Shown: in pieces, positions 1 through 5,520 of the stretch | Layout: every line of letters starts with the position of its first letter | Position numbering within the stretch: position 1 is the first letter of the stretch | Source: Chloroflexota bacterium | Lineage (GTDB): Bacteria; Chloroflexota; UBA5177; JANWHV01 | Length of the DNA: 5,520 nucleotides | Assembly (NCBI GenBank): GCA_025450375.1 | Contig: JANWHO010000038.1 | Coordinates: forward strand, 1 to 5,520 | Reading direction: 5' to 3' | Notes under the pieces: model-generated | What the model was told of the DNA's origin: nothing | Seen by the model: only the letters and a program-made list of their open reading frames with translations | Databases searched by the model: none | Made by a program: the position numbers and the translations under genes

Positions 1-1002
1 ATCGCGGAACAGTCCTTGGCGATCGGGGCAAGCATCGGGATCGCGCTCTACCCCGAACATGGCCAGGATCCGGATTTGCTGCTTCAGCATGCCGACGTGG
101 CGATGTACGAGGCCAAGCGGAAGCGCCACCATGCCGTTGTCTATAATCCAACCCAGGATCACTACACGATGCAAAGGCTTGCCCTGATGCGGGATTTGCG
201 CCAGGCGATTCAGGGAAACGAACTGATGCTCTACTATCAGCCGAAGATCGATCTGGCGACCAATCGCTTGCAGGGGGTAGAGGCACTCCTCCGTTGGCTC
301 CATCCCGAACGGGGTTTCATCCCCCCGGACTACTTCATCCCCATGGCGGAACAGACGGGACTGATCGATCCGCTCACCACCTGGGTCCTGGAGACCGCGT
401 TGCGGCAATGCCGAACCTGGCAGTCGGCGGGACGGACCATTCCGGTGGCGGTCAATCTCTCGGCCCGTGCCCTGCAGGATCAGCGCCTCCCGTCCCAGAT
501 CTCCCAACTCCTCTTGCGGCAAGGACTTTCCCCGGCCTGCCTCACCCTGGAGATCACGGAGAGCAGCCTGATGATCGATCCGGCAGGGGCCGAGGATGTG
601 CTCACCCGTTTGCATGCGCTCGGGGTGCGGCTTTCCATTGACGACTTCGGCACCGGCTACTCATCGCTAGCCTATCTCAAGGACCTTCCCGTGCAGGAAG
701 TGAAGATAGACAAGTCGTTTGTCATGGGGATGAGGACGGCGCCCGATACCAAGTACGCGGCTATCGTCCGCTCCGTGATCGGTCTGGCCCACGCGCTGGA
801 CTTGCGGGTGGTCGCCGAGGGAGTGGAGGACGCGGAAACCAGGATAATCCTGGACGATCTCGATTGCGATACGATTCAGGGCTATCACATTAGCCGCGCC
901 ATCCCGGCGAGCGAACTGGATCAATGGCTGAAGACCGTGGGCGTGGTATCGTACTCCGCGCACAACCAACCGCCCATCCCCCGCGTACCGAGCCTGTCGT
1001 AG
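1..1002 (+). CDS. GGDEF-EAL protein, C-terminal part (cyclic-di-GMP phosphodiesterase), 5' truncated by window edge
   Basis: The reading frame is open from base 1 and gives 333 residues before the TAG stop, so the true start lies upstream and the TTG at 16 is only an internal codon. Residues 1 to about 45 are the end of a GGDEF domain (ASIGIALYP, then ADVAMYEAKR); the GGDEF signature itself is outside the window, so cyclase activity cannot be judged. From about residue 60 to 310 there is a complete EAL domain, which hydrolyses cyclic-di-GMP to pGpG. The expected residues are all visible: E94 in VEALLRW, N152 in AVNLSA, E184 in LEITES, D214 and D215 in IDDFGTGYSSL, K235 in VKIDKSF, E273 in VAEGVE and Q293 in IQGYH. 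An active phosphodiesterase is therefore expected. The last roughly 20 residues are a proline-rich tail with no domain. Upstream sensor or membrane segments cannot be seen. No T-rich intrinsic terminator follows the stop. Confidence 0.95.
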   Translation: MAEQSLAIGASIGIALYPEHGQDPDLLLQHADVAMYEAKRKRHHAVVYNPTQDHYTMQRLALMRDLRQAIQGNELMLYYQPKIDLATNRLQGVEALLRWLHPERGFIPPDYFIPMAEQTGLIDPLTTWVLETALRQCRTWQSAGRTIPVAVNLSARALQDQRLPSQISQLLLRQGLSPACLTLEITESSLMIDPAGAEDVLTRLHALGVRLSIDDFGTGYSSLAYLKDLPVQEVKIDKSFVMGMRTAPDTKYAAIVRSVIGLAHALDLRVVAEGVEDAETRIILDDLDCDTIQGYHISRAIPASELDQWLKTVGVVSYSAHNQPPIPRVPSLS

Positions 1003-1058
1003 GTTTCTCCACGGGAGGTTAACGCCTCGGGACTGCCTCACATTCACGGGCGAGGGCA

Positions 1059-1182
1059 CTTTGCAGGGGCGCGGGACTCCAGGCCCGCCTGGTTCGGCGA
1101 CGGATCGCCATCCGAGGAGAGCCGTAGGTGCCCGCGGGTAGGCGGACGCCCCCAGCGTGCCTGGAGACCCGCGCCCCCAAAG
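1059..1182. repeat. Long imperfect inverted repeat with nested hairpins (palindromic intergenic element or structured RNA)
   Basis: The arm at 1066-1084 is complementary to 1159-1177 at 18 of 19 positions, the one exception being A1076 facing A1167. Outside it, CTTTG (1059-1063) pairs with CAAAG (1178-1182) after a two-base bulge. Between the arms, CCGCCT (1085-1090) pairs with AGGCGG (1140-1145), and ACGC (1146-1149) pairs with GCGT (1155-1158) around a five-base loop. The three helices meet with no unpaired base at the junction. Further in, CGGC (1095-1098) pairs with GCCG (1121-1124), and CGGAT (1101-1105) with ATCCG (1110-1114). No T-run follows, so a plain intrinsic terminator is unlikely. 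The pairing is seen directly. Its role is inferred: a dispersed palindromic or MITE-like repeat, or a leader RNA for purE about 107 bases downstream. No transposase gene and no convincing target duplication are present; CGAG at 1051-1054 and 1184-1187 is too short to count. Confidence 0.7.
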
Positions 1183-1276
1183 ACGAGCCCCTCCGCGGAA
1201 TCGGACGTGTAGGGGGTGGGCGTTATGGTACCCTTCAACCGCCAAGCGGAGGATCCATCGACCATTTCTAGACCGT

Positions 1277-1286
1277 GGGGAGGAGG
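1277..1286 (+). promoter_or_regulatory. Ribosome binding site of purE
   Basis: GGGGAGGAGG lies two bases before the ATG at 1289. It holds a GGAGG core at 1279-1283 with a five-base spacer, plus a second AGGAGG register too close to the start to be the preferred one. The frame stays open upstream to an ATG at 1157, but that reading would run through the right arm of the palindromic element and give a non-PurE N-terminus. The Shine-Dalgarno sequence therefore settles the start at 1289. Confidence 0.85.
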
Positions 1287-1288
1287 CA

Positions 1289-1816
1289 ATGGCGACGGAC
1301 GACCACTCAATCAACCGACCAGCCGAGGAACGCGGCGGACCCCTGGTTGGGGTGCTCATGGGCAGTACCTCCGATTGGGAAACCATGCGCCATGCCGCCG
1401 GAATCCTGGAGGAACTCGGCGTCGCGCATGAGACGCGGGTGGTCAGCGCGCACCGGACCCCGGACTTGCTGTTCTCCTACGCCGAATCGGCGGCCCAACG
1501 CGGGATCGAGGTGATCATCGCGGGGGCGGGCGGGGCCGCCCATTTACCTGGCATGGTCGCGGCGAAGACCCTGGTTCCCGTGCTTGGGGTGCCCATGCGG
1601 AGCGCCGCCCTTTCGGGGATGGATTCGCTCCTTTCCATCGTGCAAATGCCCGCCGGGATCCCCGTGGGGACGCTGGCAATCGGGAAGGCCGGGGCGATCA
1701 ACGCCGCGCTCCTGGCGGCGGCCATCCTGAGCCCCCGGCGCCCGGCAATTGGGGAGGCGCTGGCCCGCTACCGCCAGGCCCAGACCGATCGGGTGCTGGG
1801 AGAAACCGTGCCATGA
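1289..1816 (+). CDS. purE: N5-carboxyaminoimidazole ribonucleotide mutase (class I PurE)
   Basis: This 175-residue cytoplasmic enzyme converts N5-CAIR to CAIR in de novo purine synthesis, taking its unstable substrate from PurK. The length fits class I PurE, usually about 160-175 residues. Visible family motifs are GSTSDW (25-30, more often GSDSDW), SAHRTP (53-58) with the expected catalytic His at 55, [12 protein letters not shown] (78-89) forming the nucleotide-binding region, and [17 protein letters not shown] (116-132). Seventeen polar residues precede the usual start of the fold, a short extension that may be disordered. The start is chosen from the strong Shine-Dalgarno sequence at 1277-1286. 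It is the first gene of the operon, and its stop overlaps the purK start by 4 bases (ATGA). The pairing with purK supports the bacterial two-step route over the class II AIR carboxylase. Confidence 0.97.
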   Translation: MATDDHSINRPAEERGGPLVGVLMGSTSDWETMRHAAGILEELGVAHETRVVSAHRTPDLLFSYAESAAQRGIEVIIAGAGGAAHLPGMVAAKTLVPVLGVPMRSAALSGMDSLLSIVQMPAGIPVGTLAIGKAGAINAALLAAAILSPRRPAIGEALARYRQAQTDRVLGETVP

Positions 1817-2949
1817 CCATCCTGGCCCCCGGCGGCACGATCGGCATGCTGGGCGGGGGGCAGCTCGGGCGCATGACCACCCTGGCGGCACGGGTGATGG
1901 GGTACCGAGTCGTGGTCCTCGACCCTCTTCCCAACAGTCCGGCCGGGCAGGTCGCGAATCGGCACATCGTCGCCCCGTACGATGATGAGCAGGCGATCGC
2001 CGAACTGGGCGCGGCGGCGGACGTGATAACCCTGGAGTTTGAGAACCTGCCGGTGGCCACGGTGCGCCGCCTCGCCCACCGCCTCCCGACCCGACCAGGG
2101 GCGGAAGCCCTGAACACCTGCCAGGACCGCCTGGTGGAACGGCGGTTCCTGCAGCGCCTGGGAGCACCGACCGCGCCCTTTGCCGCCATGGCGGACGAGG
2201 CAAGCCGGATCGCGGCGGGCGCGGCGGTCCCATTTCCGGCCGTGCTCAAGACCGCGACCCAGGGCTACGACAGCAAGGGCCAGCGGCGGGTCGCCACGGC
2301 GGCGGATCTGTCCACCGCGCACGCGGAACTGGGCGGCGTCCCCTGTATCCTGGAAGAGTTGCTGCGGTTCGACCGGGAGATCAGCGTGATCGTGGCGCGC
2401 GACGTGGAAGGACGAATGGTCACCTACGATCCAGCCGACAACCACCATGTAGACGGCATCCTGGATACTTCAAGCGTGCCGGCCGCCATCTCCGCGAGCC
2501 AGGCGGCGGCGGCGCGGGATCTGGCGATGGCCATTGCTCGGGAGCTCGAACTGGTGGGCGTATTGGCGGTGGAGCTGTTCGTCCTCCCCGATGGCCGGTT
2601 GCTGGTCAATGAACTGGCACCCAGGCCGCACAATTCAGGCCACTGGTCGATTGAAGCTTGCCGGACCAGCCAGTTCGAGCACCATGCGCGCACCGTGGTG
2701 GGGGCGCCAGTTGGTCCTACCGACCTTCTGGCCCCCGCCGCGACCACCAACCTGCTCGGCGATCTCTGGGCGGAGGGGACGCCGCGATGGGACCGCGTGT
2801 TGGCTCTCCCCGAGGTGAAGCTGCACCTGTATGGGAAAGATGCGCCGCGACGCGGGCGCAAAATGGGGCATCTCACGGCCCTTGGACCCAACGCCGAGGC
2901 GGCGAGAGAGCGCGTTCTGGCGGCCCGCGCGCTCCTGGTGGACCGGTAG
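1813..2949 (+). CDS. purK: N5-carboxyaminoimidazole ribonucleotide synthase (ATP-grasp, PurK)
   Basis: This 378-residue enzyme uses ATP and bicarbonate to turn AIR into N5-CAIR, which PurE then rearranges. The length is normal for PurK. The N-terminal Rossmann-like domain begins with [11 protein letters not shown] (11-21), followed by LDPLPNSPA (36-44) and TLEFENLP (73-80). The ATP-grasp core shows [17 protein letters not shown] (141-157; the family more often has GYDGKGQ), the hinge segment [19 protein letters not shown] (179-197), then [12 protein letters not shown] (250-261) and [13 protein letters not shown] (266-278) with the metal- and substrate-binding residues. TSQFEHH (285-291) and KMGHLTALG (350-358) complete the C-terminal domain. 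GGGAG at 1798-1802 is a plausible ribosome binding site. The ATG overlaps the purE stop by 4 bases, which suggests translational coupling of the two partner enzymes. Confidence 0.97.
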   Translation: MTILAPGGTIGMLGGGQLGRMTTLAARVMGYRVVVLDPLPNSPAGQVANRHIVAPYDDEQAIAELGAAADVITLEFENLPVATVRRLAHRLPTRPGAEALNTCQDRLVERRFLQRLGAPTAPFAAMADEASRIAAGAAVPFPAVLKTATQGYDSKGQRRVATAADLSTAHAELGGVPCILEELLRFDREISVIVARDVEGRMVTYDPADNHHVDGILDTSSVPAAISASQAAAARDLAMAIARELELVGVLAVELFVLPDGRLLVNELAPRPHNSGHWSIEACRTSQFEHHARTVVGAPVGPTDLLAPAATTNLLGDLWAEGTPRWDRVLALPEVKLHLYGKDAPRRGRKMGHLTALGPNAEAARERVLAARALLVDR

Positions 2950-2952
2950 AGC

Positions 2953-2960
2953 AAGGAGGA
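2953..2960 (+). promoter_or_regulatory. Ribosome binding site of purC
   Basis: AAGGAGGA sits 9 bases before the ATG at 2970, in the only gap between genes of the operon (2950-2969). The purC frame is open back to an ATG at 2658, inside purK. This near-perfect Shine-Dalgarno sequence, together with where homology to PurC begins, fixes the start at 2970. Confidence 0.85.
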
Positions 2961-2969
2961 AGCGGAAAG

Positions 2970-3896
2970 ATGACCAACCGGAAGGAAGTAGAGTCGAATA
3001 CGCCGCTCCTCGATCCGCGGATACCCGGTTTGCCGGTGCTGTATGAGGGGAAGGTGCGGAACATTCACGCGGTGGGCGAGGACCGGCTGCTCTTGCTTGC
3101 CAGCGACCGTCTCTCGGCCTTCGATCGGGTGCTGCCCGCGGGGGTTCCGGATAAAGGGCGTATTCTCTCGCAACTGTCCGCCTTCTGGTTCACGCGGACC
3201 GCGGATCTGGTCCCGAATCACTTGATCAGCGCCTCCTGGCCCGAGATTCGCCGGCTGGCGGCGATCGCGGAGAGCCTGGAGGAGTTGGATGGCCGCGCGA
3301 CGCTGGTCAAGCGCGCCCAGCGTATCGAGGTGGAATGCGTGATCCGCGGCTATCTGGCCGGGACAGGCTGGGCGGAATACCAGACGAGCGGGACGCTGGC
3401 CGGTGTGCCGCTGCCGCCCGGATTGCGGGAAGGCGATGCCCTCCCGGAGCCTACTTTTACTCCAGCGATCAAGAACGATCGCGGTCACGACGAGAATATC
3501 AGTGTCGAGCACCTGGCCTCACTGCTTGGCGCCGATCTGGCCAGCCGAATGGAAACGGCGACCCGGACGCTGTACACCAATGCCCACCGCTATGCCTTGC
3601 CCCGCGGTATGATCATAGCGGACAGCAAGTTCGAATTTGGTCTGCTGGATGGGAGACTGATCCTGATCGACGAGGCATTGACTCCCGATTCGTCCCGGTT
3701 CTGGGACGCGGCCCGATATCAGCCGGGATCCGCCCAGGTGAGCTTCGATAAACAGCCAGTCCGTGACTACCTGACGAGCATCGGTTGGCACGGCGAGGCG
3801 CCCGCACCCAGTGTGCCCGCCGAGGTCATCGCGGCGACGACGGAGCGCTACCATTCCGCCTATCATCTGATTACGGGGAAGCCGCTGGATGACTGA
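2970..3896 (+). CDS. purC: Phosphoribosylaminoimidazole-succinocarboxamide (SAICAR) synthase, long type
   Basis: This 308-residue enzyme joins CAIR and aspartate with ATP to give SAICAR, the step after PurE. The motifs run in the expected order: YEGKVRNIH (25-33) and LLLASDRLSAFDRVLP (41-56) in the nucleotide-binding lobe, KRAQRIEVECVIRGYLAGTGW (114-134), TFTPAIKNDRGHDENIS (162-178), IADSKFEFG (216-224) and IDEALTPDSSRFW (233-245), and SFDKQPVRDYL (258-268) near the C-terminus. The length and the SFDKQ-VRDYL segment place it in the long family of about 300 residues, as in yeast Ade1, and not the roughly 240-residue form of Bacillus and E. coli. No missing residue or frameshift is seen. It has its own strong Shine-Dalgarno sequence after the 20-base gap that follows purK, and its last 8 bases overlap purS. 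purB, which sits between purK and purC in Bacillus operons, is absent. Confidence 0.97.
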   Translation: MTNRKEVESNTPLLDPRIPGLPVLYEGKVRNIHAVGEDRLLLLASDRLSAFDRVLPAGVPDKGRILSQLSAFWFTRTADLVPNHLISASWPEIRRLAAIAESLEELDGRATLVKRAQRIEVECVIRGYLAGTGWAEYQTSGTLAGVPLPPGLREGDALPEPTFTPAIKNDRGHDENISVEHLASLLGADLASRMETATRTLYTNAHRYALPRGMIIADSKFEFGLLDGRLILIDEALTPDSSRFWDAARYQPGSAQVSFDKQPVRDYLTSIGWHGEAPAPSVPAEVIAATTERYHSAYHLITGKPLDD

Positions 3897-4167
3897 GAGC
3901 ACACCCGCTCAGGCACTCTACACGATTGGCGTGCGCGTCACTCTCCGCCCAGCCGTACTGGATCCGCAGGGTCAGGCGATCCTCCGAGGGTTGCATGCCC
4001 TGGATTTCCCGGCCATTGAGGACGTCCAGGCGGGGAAGTTCTTCCGGCTCACCGTGCGCGCCGCCAACCTCGATGAGGCGCTGGGCACCGCGTCGGATGC
4101 CTGTGAGCGTCTGCTAGCCAATCAGGTGATCGAGCGCTTTATCCTGACCCCGGAAGGCAGGCCATGA
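3889..4167 (+). CDS. purS: Phosphoribosylformylglycinamidine synthase, PurS subunit
   Basis: This 92-residue protein is the small structural subunit that bridges PurQ and PurL in FGAM synthase and allows ammonia made by PurQ to be used by PurL. Family features visible are VRVTLRPAVLDPQGQA (15-30), the DVQAGKFFRLTV segment (45-56, usually VR.GK) and the C-terminal CERLLANQVIERF (72-84). The length is slightly above the usual 80-85 residues because of about nine extra N-terminal residues. The ATG at 3889 lies inside purC and overlaps it by 8 bases; no strong Shine-Dalgarno sequence is seen, so translation probably depends on ribosomes finishing purC. The 3' end overlaps purQ by 4 bases. PurS is found with the separate PurQ and small PurL subunits and not with the large single-chain PurL, matching the next two genes. 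Confidence 0.96.
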   Translation: MTESTPAQALYTIGVRVTLRPAVLDPQGQAILRGLHALDFPAIEDVQAGKFFRLTVRAANLDEALGTASDACERLLANQVIERFILTPEGRP

Positions 4168-4859
4168 AATGGGCGGTCATCGCCTTTCCCGGTACCAATT
4201 GCGATGAGGACACCCGGTATCTGCTGGCCGAGGGACTGGGGCAGGAGGCGCGCATCGTCTGGCACCGGGAGACCGGGATCGGCGATGCCGACGTAGTGGT
4301 CTTGCCTGGCGGCTTCGCCCACGGCGACTACCTGCGCTGCGGGGCCATCGCCCGCTTTTCGCCGGTGATGAGCGCGGTTCGGGAGCACGCGGAACGCGGA
4401 CGACCGGTGCTGGGCATTTGCAACGGCATGCAAGTTTTGACCGAGGCCGGGCTGCTCCCCGGCGTCCTCATGCGGAACGAGAGCCTGGAATACCGGTGCC
4501 GGTGGGTGCGACTGCGCGTTCACGCCGCCGATCGAGCATTCCTCGGCGACACTCGGGTGGGCGCCACGCTGCGGATGCCGATTAGCCACGGCGAGGGGCG
4601 CTATCACTGCGAGCCCCAGGAGGCGGAGGCGATGCTGGCGAACGGCCAGGTCATGTTGCGCTATTGCGACGAGCGGGGCGTGGTGAACCAGGCAGGCGAC
4701 CCGAATGGCTCGACCGCCGGAATCGCCGGTCTGCGGAACGCGCGCGGCAACGTATTCGGCTTGATGCCGCACCCTGAACGGGCCTGCGATCCCCTGTTGG
4801 GCAGCGAGGACGGACTGGTGATTTTCCGTTCCCTGATCGAGGCCATGCATGGCCACTGA
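4164..4859 (+). CDS. purQ: Phosphoribosylformylglycinamidine synthase, glutaminase subunit PurQ
   Basis: This 231-residue class I glutamine amidotransferase releases ammonia from glutamine for PurL. The N-terminus [14 protein letters not shown] (4-17) is typical of Pur[21 protein letters not shown] (44-63) carries the oxyanion-hole region. The catalytic triad is complete: C86 in GICNGMQVL, and H203 and E205 in [14 protein letters not shown] (140-147) and NGSTAGIAG (181-189) are further family blocks. The length matches the usual 220-235 residues. GGAAGG at 4152-4157 lies six bases from the ATG. The gene overlaps purS by 4 bases (ATGA) and purL by 11 bases, so the three subunits of one complex are translated in tight coupling. 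Confidence 0.97.
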   Translation: MKWAVIAFPGTNCDEDTRYLLAEGLGQEARIVWHRETGIGDADVVVLPGGFAHGDYLRCGAIARFSPVMSAVREHAERGRPVLGICNGMQVLTEAGLLPGVLMRNESLEYRCRWVRLRVHAADRAFLGDTRVGATLRMPISHGEGRYHCEPQEAEAMLANGQVMLRYCDERGVVNQAGDPNGSTAGIAGLRNARGNVFGLMPHPERACDPLLGSEDGLVIFRSLIEAMHGH

Positions 4860-5520
4860 TTCCCGATCCGCCGGCGAGTTGCGGGCGATCGGCCTCACCC
4901 TGGATGAATACACCTCGATCGTCGAACTGCTTGGCCGCGAACCCAAGCAGGTAGAGTTGGGGATGTTCGGCGCCATGTGGAGCGAGCACTGCGGCTACAA
5001 ACATTCGCGCTTGCTCCTCCGTACTCTCCCATCGCGCGGCGCCCTGGTGGTGCAGGGGCCGGGCGAGAACGCGGGCGCGGTGAGTCTGGGCGGTGGCTTG
5101 CTGTTGGTGATGAAGATCGAGAGCCACAACCATCCCAGCGCCATCGAGCCGTACCAGGGGGCGGCCACCGGGGTTGGCGGCATCCTCCGCGACATCTTCG
5201 CCATGGGCGCTCGCCCAATCGCCCTGATGGATTCGCTCCGCTTCGGTCTACCGGTTCCCGACCCGCACTCCCCATCTCCCATGCCGCCCCTGGGCGCGAC
5301 CCGTGCCGATGAACTTGACCACATCCGCCCTCAGCCGACCCGTCCCTCCCATCCGGCCACAGCCGGAGGCCCAGGAGTGTCCTTTGACGCGCGCACCCGC
5401 TTCCTGAACCACGGAGTGGTGGCCGGGGGTGGTGGCTACGGCAACTGGATGGGCGTCCCCACGGTCGGCGGCGGGACGGTCTGCGAGCCCTGCTCCAGCG
5501 GCAAGCCGATGGTCTCCGTG
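4849..5520 (+). CDS. purL: Phosphoribosylformylglycinamidine synthase, small-type PurL, N-terminal part (3' truncated by window edge)
   Basis: The frame is open to the right edge, giving the first 224 residues of a protein usually about 720-760 long. PurL uses ATP and ammonia from PurQ to convert FGAR to FGAM. The N-terminus is closely family-like: [16 protein letters not shown] (39-54) with the conserved His in [14 protein letters not shown] (67-76), [20 protein letters not shown] (89-108), [10 protein letters not shown] (114-123) and DSLRFG (128-133). Conservation resumes at FDARTRFL (179-186) and [12 protein letters not shown] (197-208). Between these blocks are about 43 extra residues, described separately. 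ATG 4849 is the first possible start, because an in-frame TGA lies at 4834. GAGG at 4839-4842 can serve as a Shine-Dalgarno sequence. The ATG at 4845 belongs to the purQ frame. Later substitutions (Trp in place of the usual Cys after GN, and GKP where GNP is common) suggest a diverged branch. Confidence 0.96.
   Translation, partial: MATDSRSAGELRAIGLTLDEYTSIVELLGREPKQVELGMFGAMWSEHCGYKHSRLLLRTLPSRGALVVQGPGENAGAVSLGGGLLLVMKIESHNHPSAIEPYQGAATGVGGILRDIFAMGARPIALMDSLRFGLPVPDPHSPSPMPPLGATRADELDHIRPQPTRPSHPATAGGPGVSFDARTRFLNHGVVAGGGGYGNWMGVPTVGGGTVCEPCSSGKPMVSV
5254..5382 (+). other. Proline-rich insertion of about 43 residues within PurL
   Basis: In small-type PurL proteins such as that of Bacillus, the LRFG block is followed after only a few residues by the PR(T/V)-(R/K)YL helix and VVAG. 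Here LRFGLP (131-136) and FDARTRFL (179-186) are separated by residues 136-178. These are rich in proline, alanine, threonine and histidine and include [12 protein letters not shown] and [14 protein letters not shown]. No stop or frame change occurs and flanking homology is in one frame, so this is an in-frame insertion and not a sequencing slip. The composition predicts a flexible, probably surface-exposed loop. The exact ends are uncertain by several residues. Confidence 0.75.

Noticed and set aside
1..1002. A functional link between the cyclic-di-GMP gene and the purine operon, since both concern guanine nucleotides.
   Set aside because: They are separated by 286 bases holding a palindromic element and there is no sign of co-transcription; adjacency alone does not support a shared system.
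1079..1098. CCGCCTGG at 1085-1092, resembling the conserved CCGCCTGGGC segment of the ZTP (pfl) riboswitch, which often precedes purine genes.
   Set aside because: The upstream half of that riboswitch (GTGAC and GGCG-containing P1/P2 region) is not found in 1003-1084, the match stops before GGC, and the same bases are fully explained by pairing with 1140-1145.
1091..1101. GGTTCGGCGAC as a tRNA T-loop (B-box-like) sequence.
   Set aside because: No acceptor stem, anticodon arm or matching T-stem can be built around it.
1079..1114. Short hairpins CCAGG/CCTGG (1079-1092) and CGGAT/ATCCG (1101-1114) as a terminator for the EAL gene.
   Set aside because: Neither is followed by a run of T; both are short and are better read as parts of, or alternatives to, the larger palindromic structure.
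1201..1229. Possible promoter for purE: TATGGT at 1224-1229 with TCGGAC at 1201-1206, spaced by 17 bases.
   Set aside because: The -10 matches the consensus at four of six positions and the -35 at only two, so spacing alone is not enough support.
1157..1288. An upstream ATG at 1157 extending purE by 44 residues.
   Set aside because: The extension is arginine- and proline-rich with no PurE similarity, crosses the palindrome arm, and has no ribosome binding site comparable to the one before 1289.
667..1386. A minus-strand open frame covering the end of the EAL gene and the intergenic region.
   Set aside because: It lies opposite well-conserved EAL and purE coding sequence, has no recognisable protein features, and is the kind of shadow frame expected in GC-rich DNA.
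2424..3512. A long minus-strand open frame opposite purK and purC.
   Set aside because: Both + strand genes are certain and span it, and the translated sequence shows no domain; long antisense frames are common at this GC content.

Overview
The window is GC-rich bacterial chromosome with almost no spare sequence. It holds the 3' end of a cyclic-di-GMP signalling gene (1-1002), a 286-base intergenic region, and then a compact de novo purine operon, purE-purK-purC-purS-purQ-purL, all on the + strand. The operon runs off the right edge inside purL. Codon use, overlaps and motif integrity all look like ordinary core genome.

Left part: the first gene encodes the tail of a GGDEF domain followed by a full EAL domain whose metal-binding and catalytic residues are all present. 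Only its 3' part lies in the window. The intergenic region 1003-1288 has no credible gene. It contains a striking palindromic element (about 1059-1182). Two 19-base arms match at 18 positions as inverted repeats, and the sequence between them folds exactly into two further helices. It has no T-run, so it does not look like a simple intrinsic terminator. It may be a dispersed palindromic or MITE-like repeat, or a structured leader RNA of the pur operon. It is the least explained sequence in the window.

Right part: PurS, PurQ and PurL form the three-part FGAM synthase (FGAR to FGAM). PurK and PurE convert AIR to CAIR via N5-CAIR. PurC adds aspartate to give SAICAR. PurM, which makes AIR, and PurB are not seen here. 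Four of the five junctions overlap (4, 8, 4 and 11 bases). Only purK-purC has a gap, of 20 bases, with a strong Shine-Dalgarno sequence. This implies one transcript with translational coupling. The PurS/PurQ/small-PurL architecture and gene order resemble Gram-positive and related lineages, but PurC is the long (about 300 aa) type. PurL carries an unusual proline-rich insertion of about 43 residues inside an otherwise conserved core.

Organism: the GC-rich content, the purEKCSQL order with long PurC, and the GGDEF-EAL protein would fit a Chloroflexota (Thermomicrobia-like) or a similar GC-rich bacterium. This is a weak inference. I see no CRISPR array, tRNA, rRNA or transposase gene, and the core enzymes present are known families.
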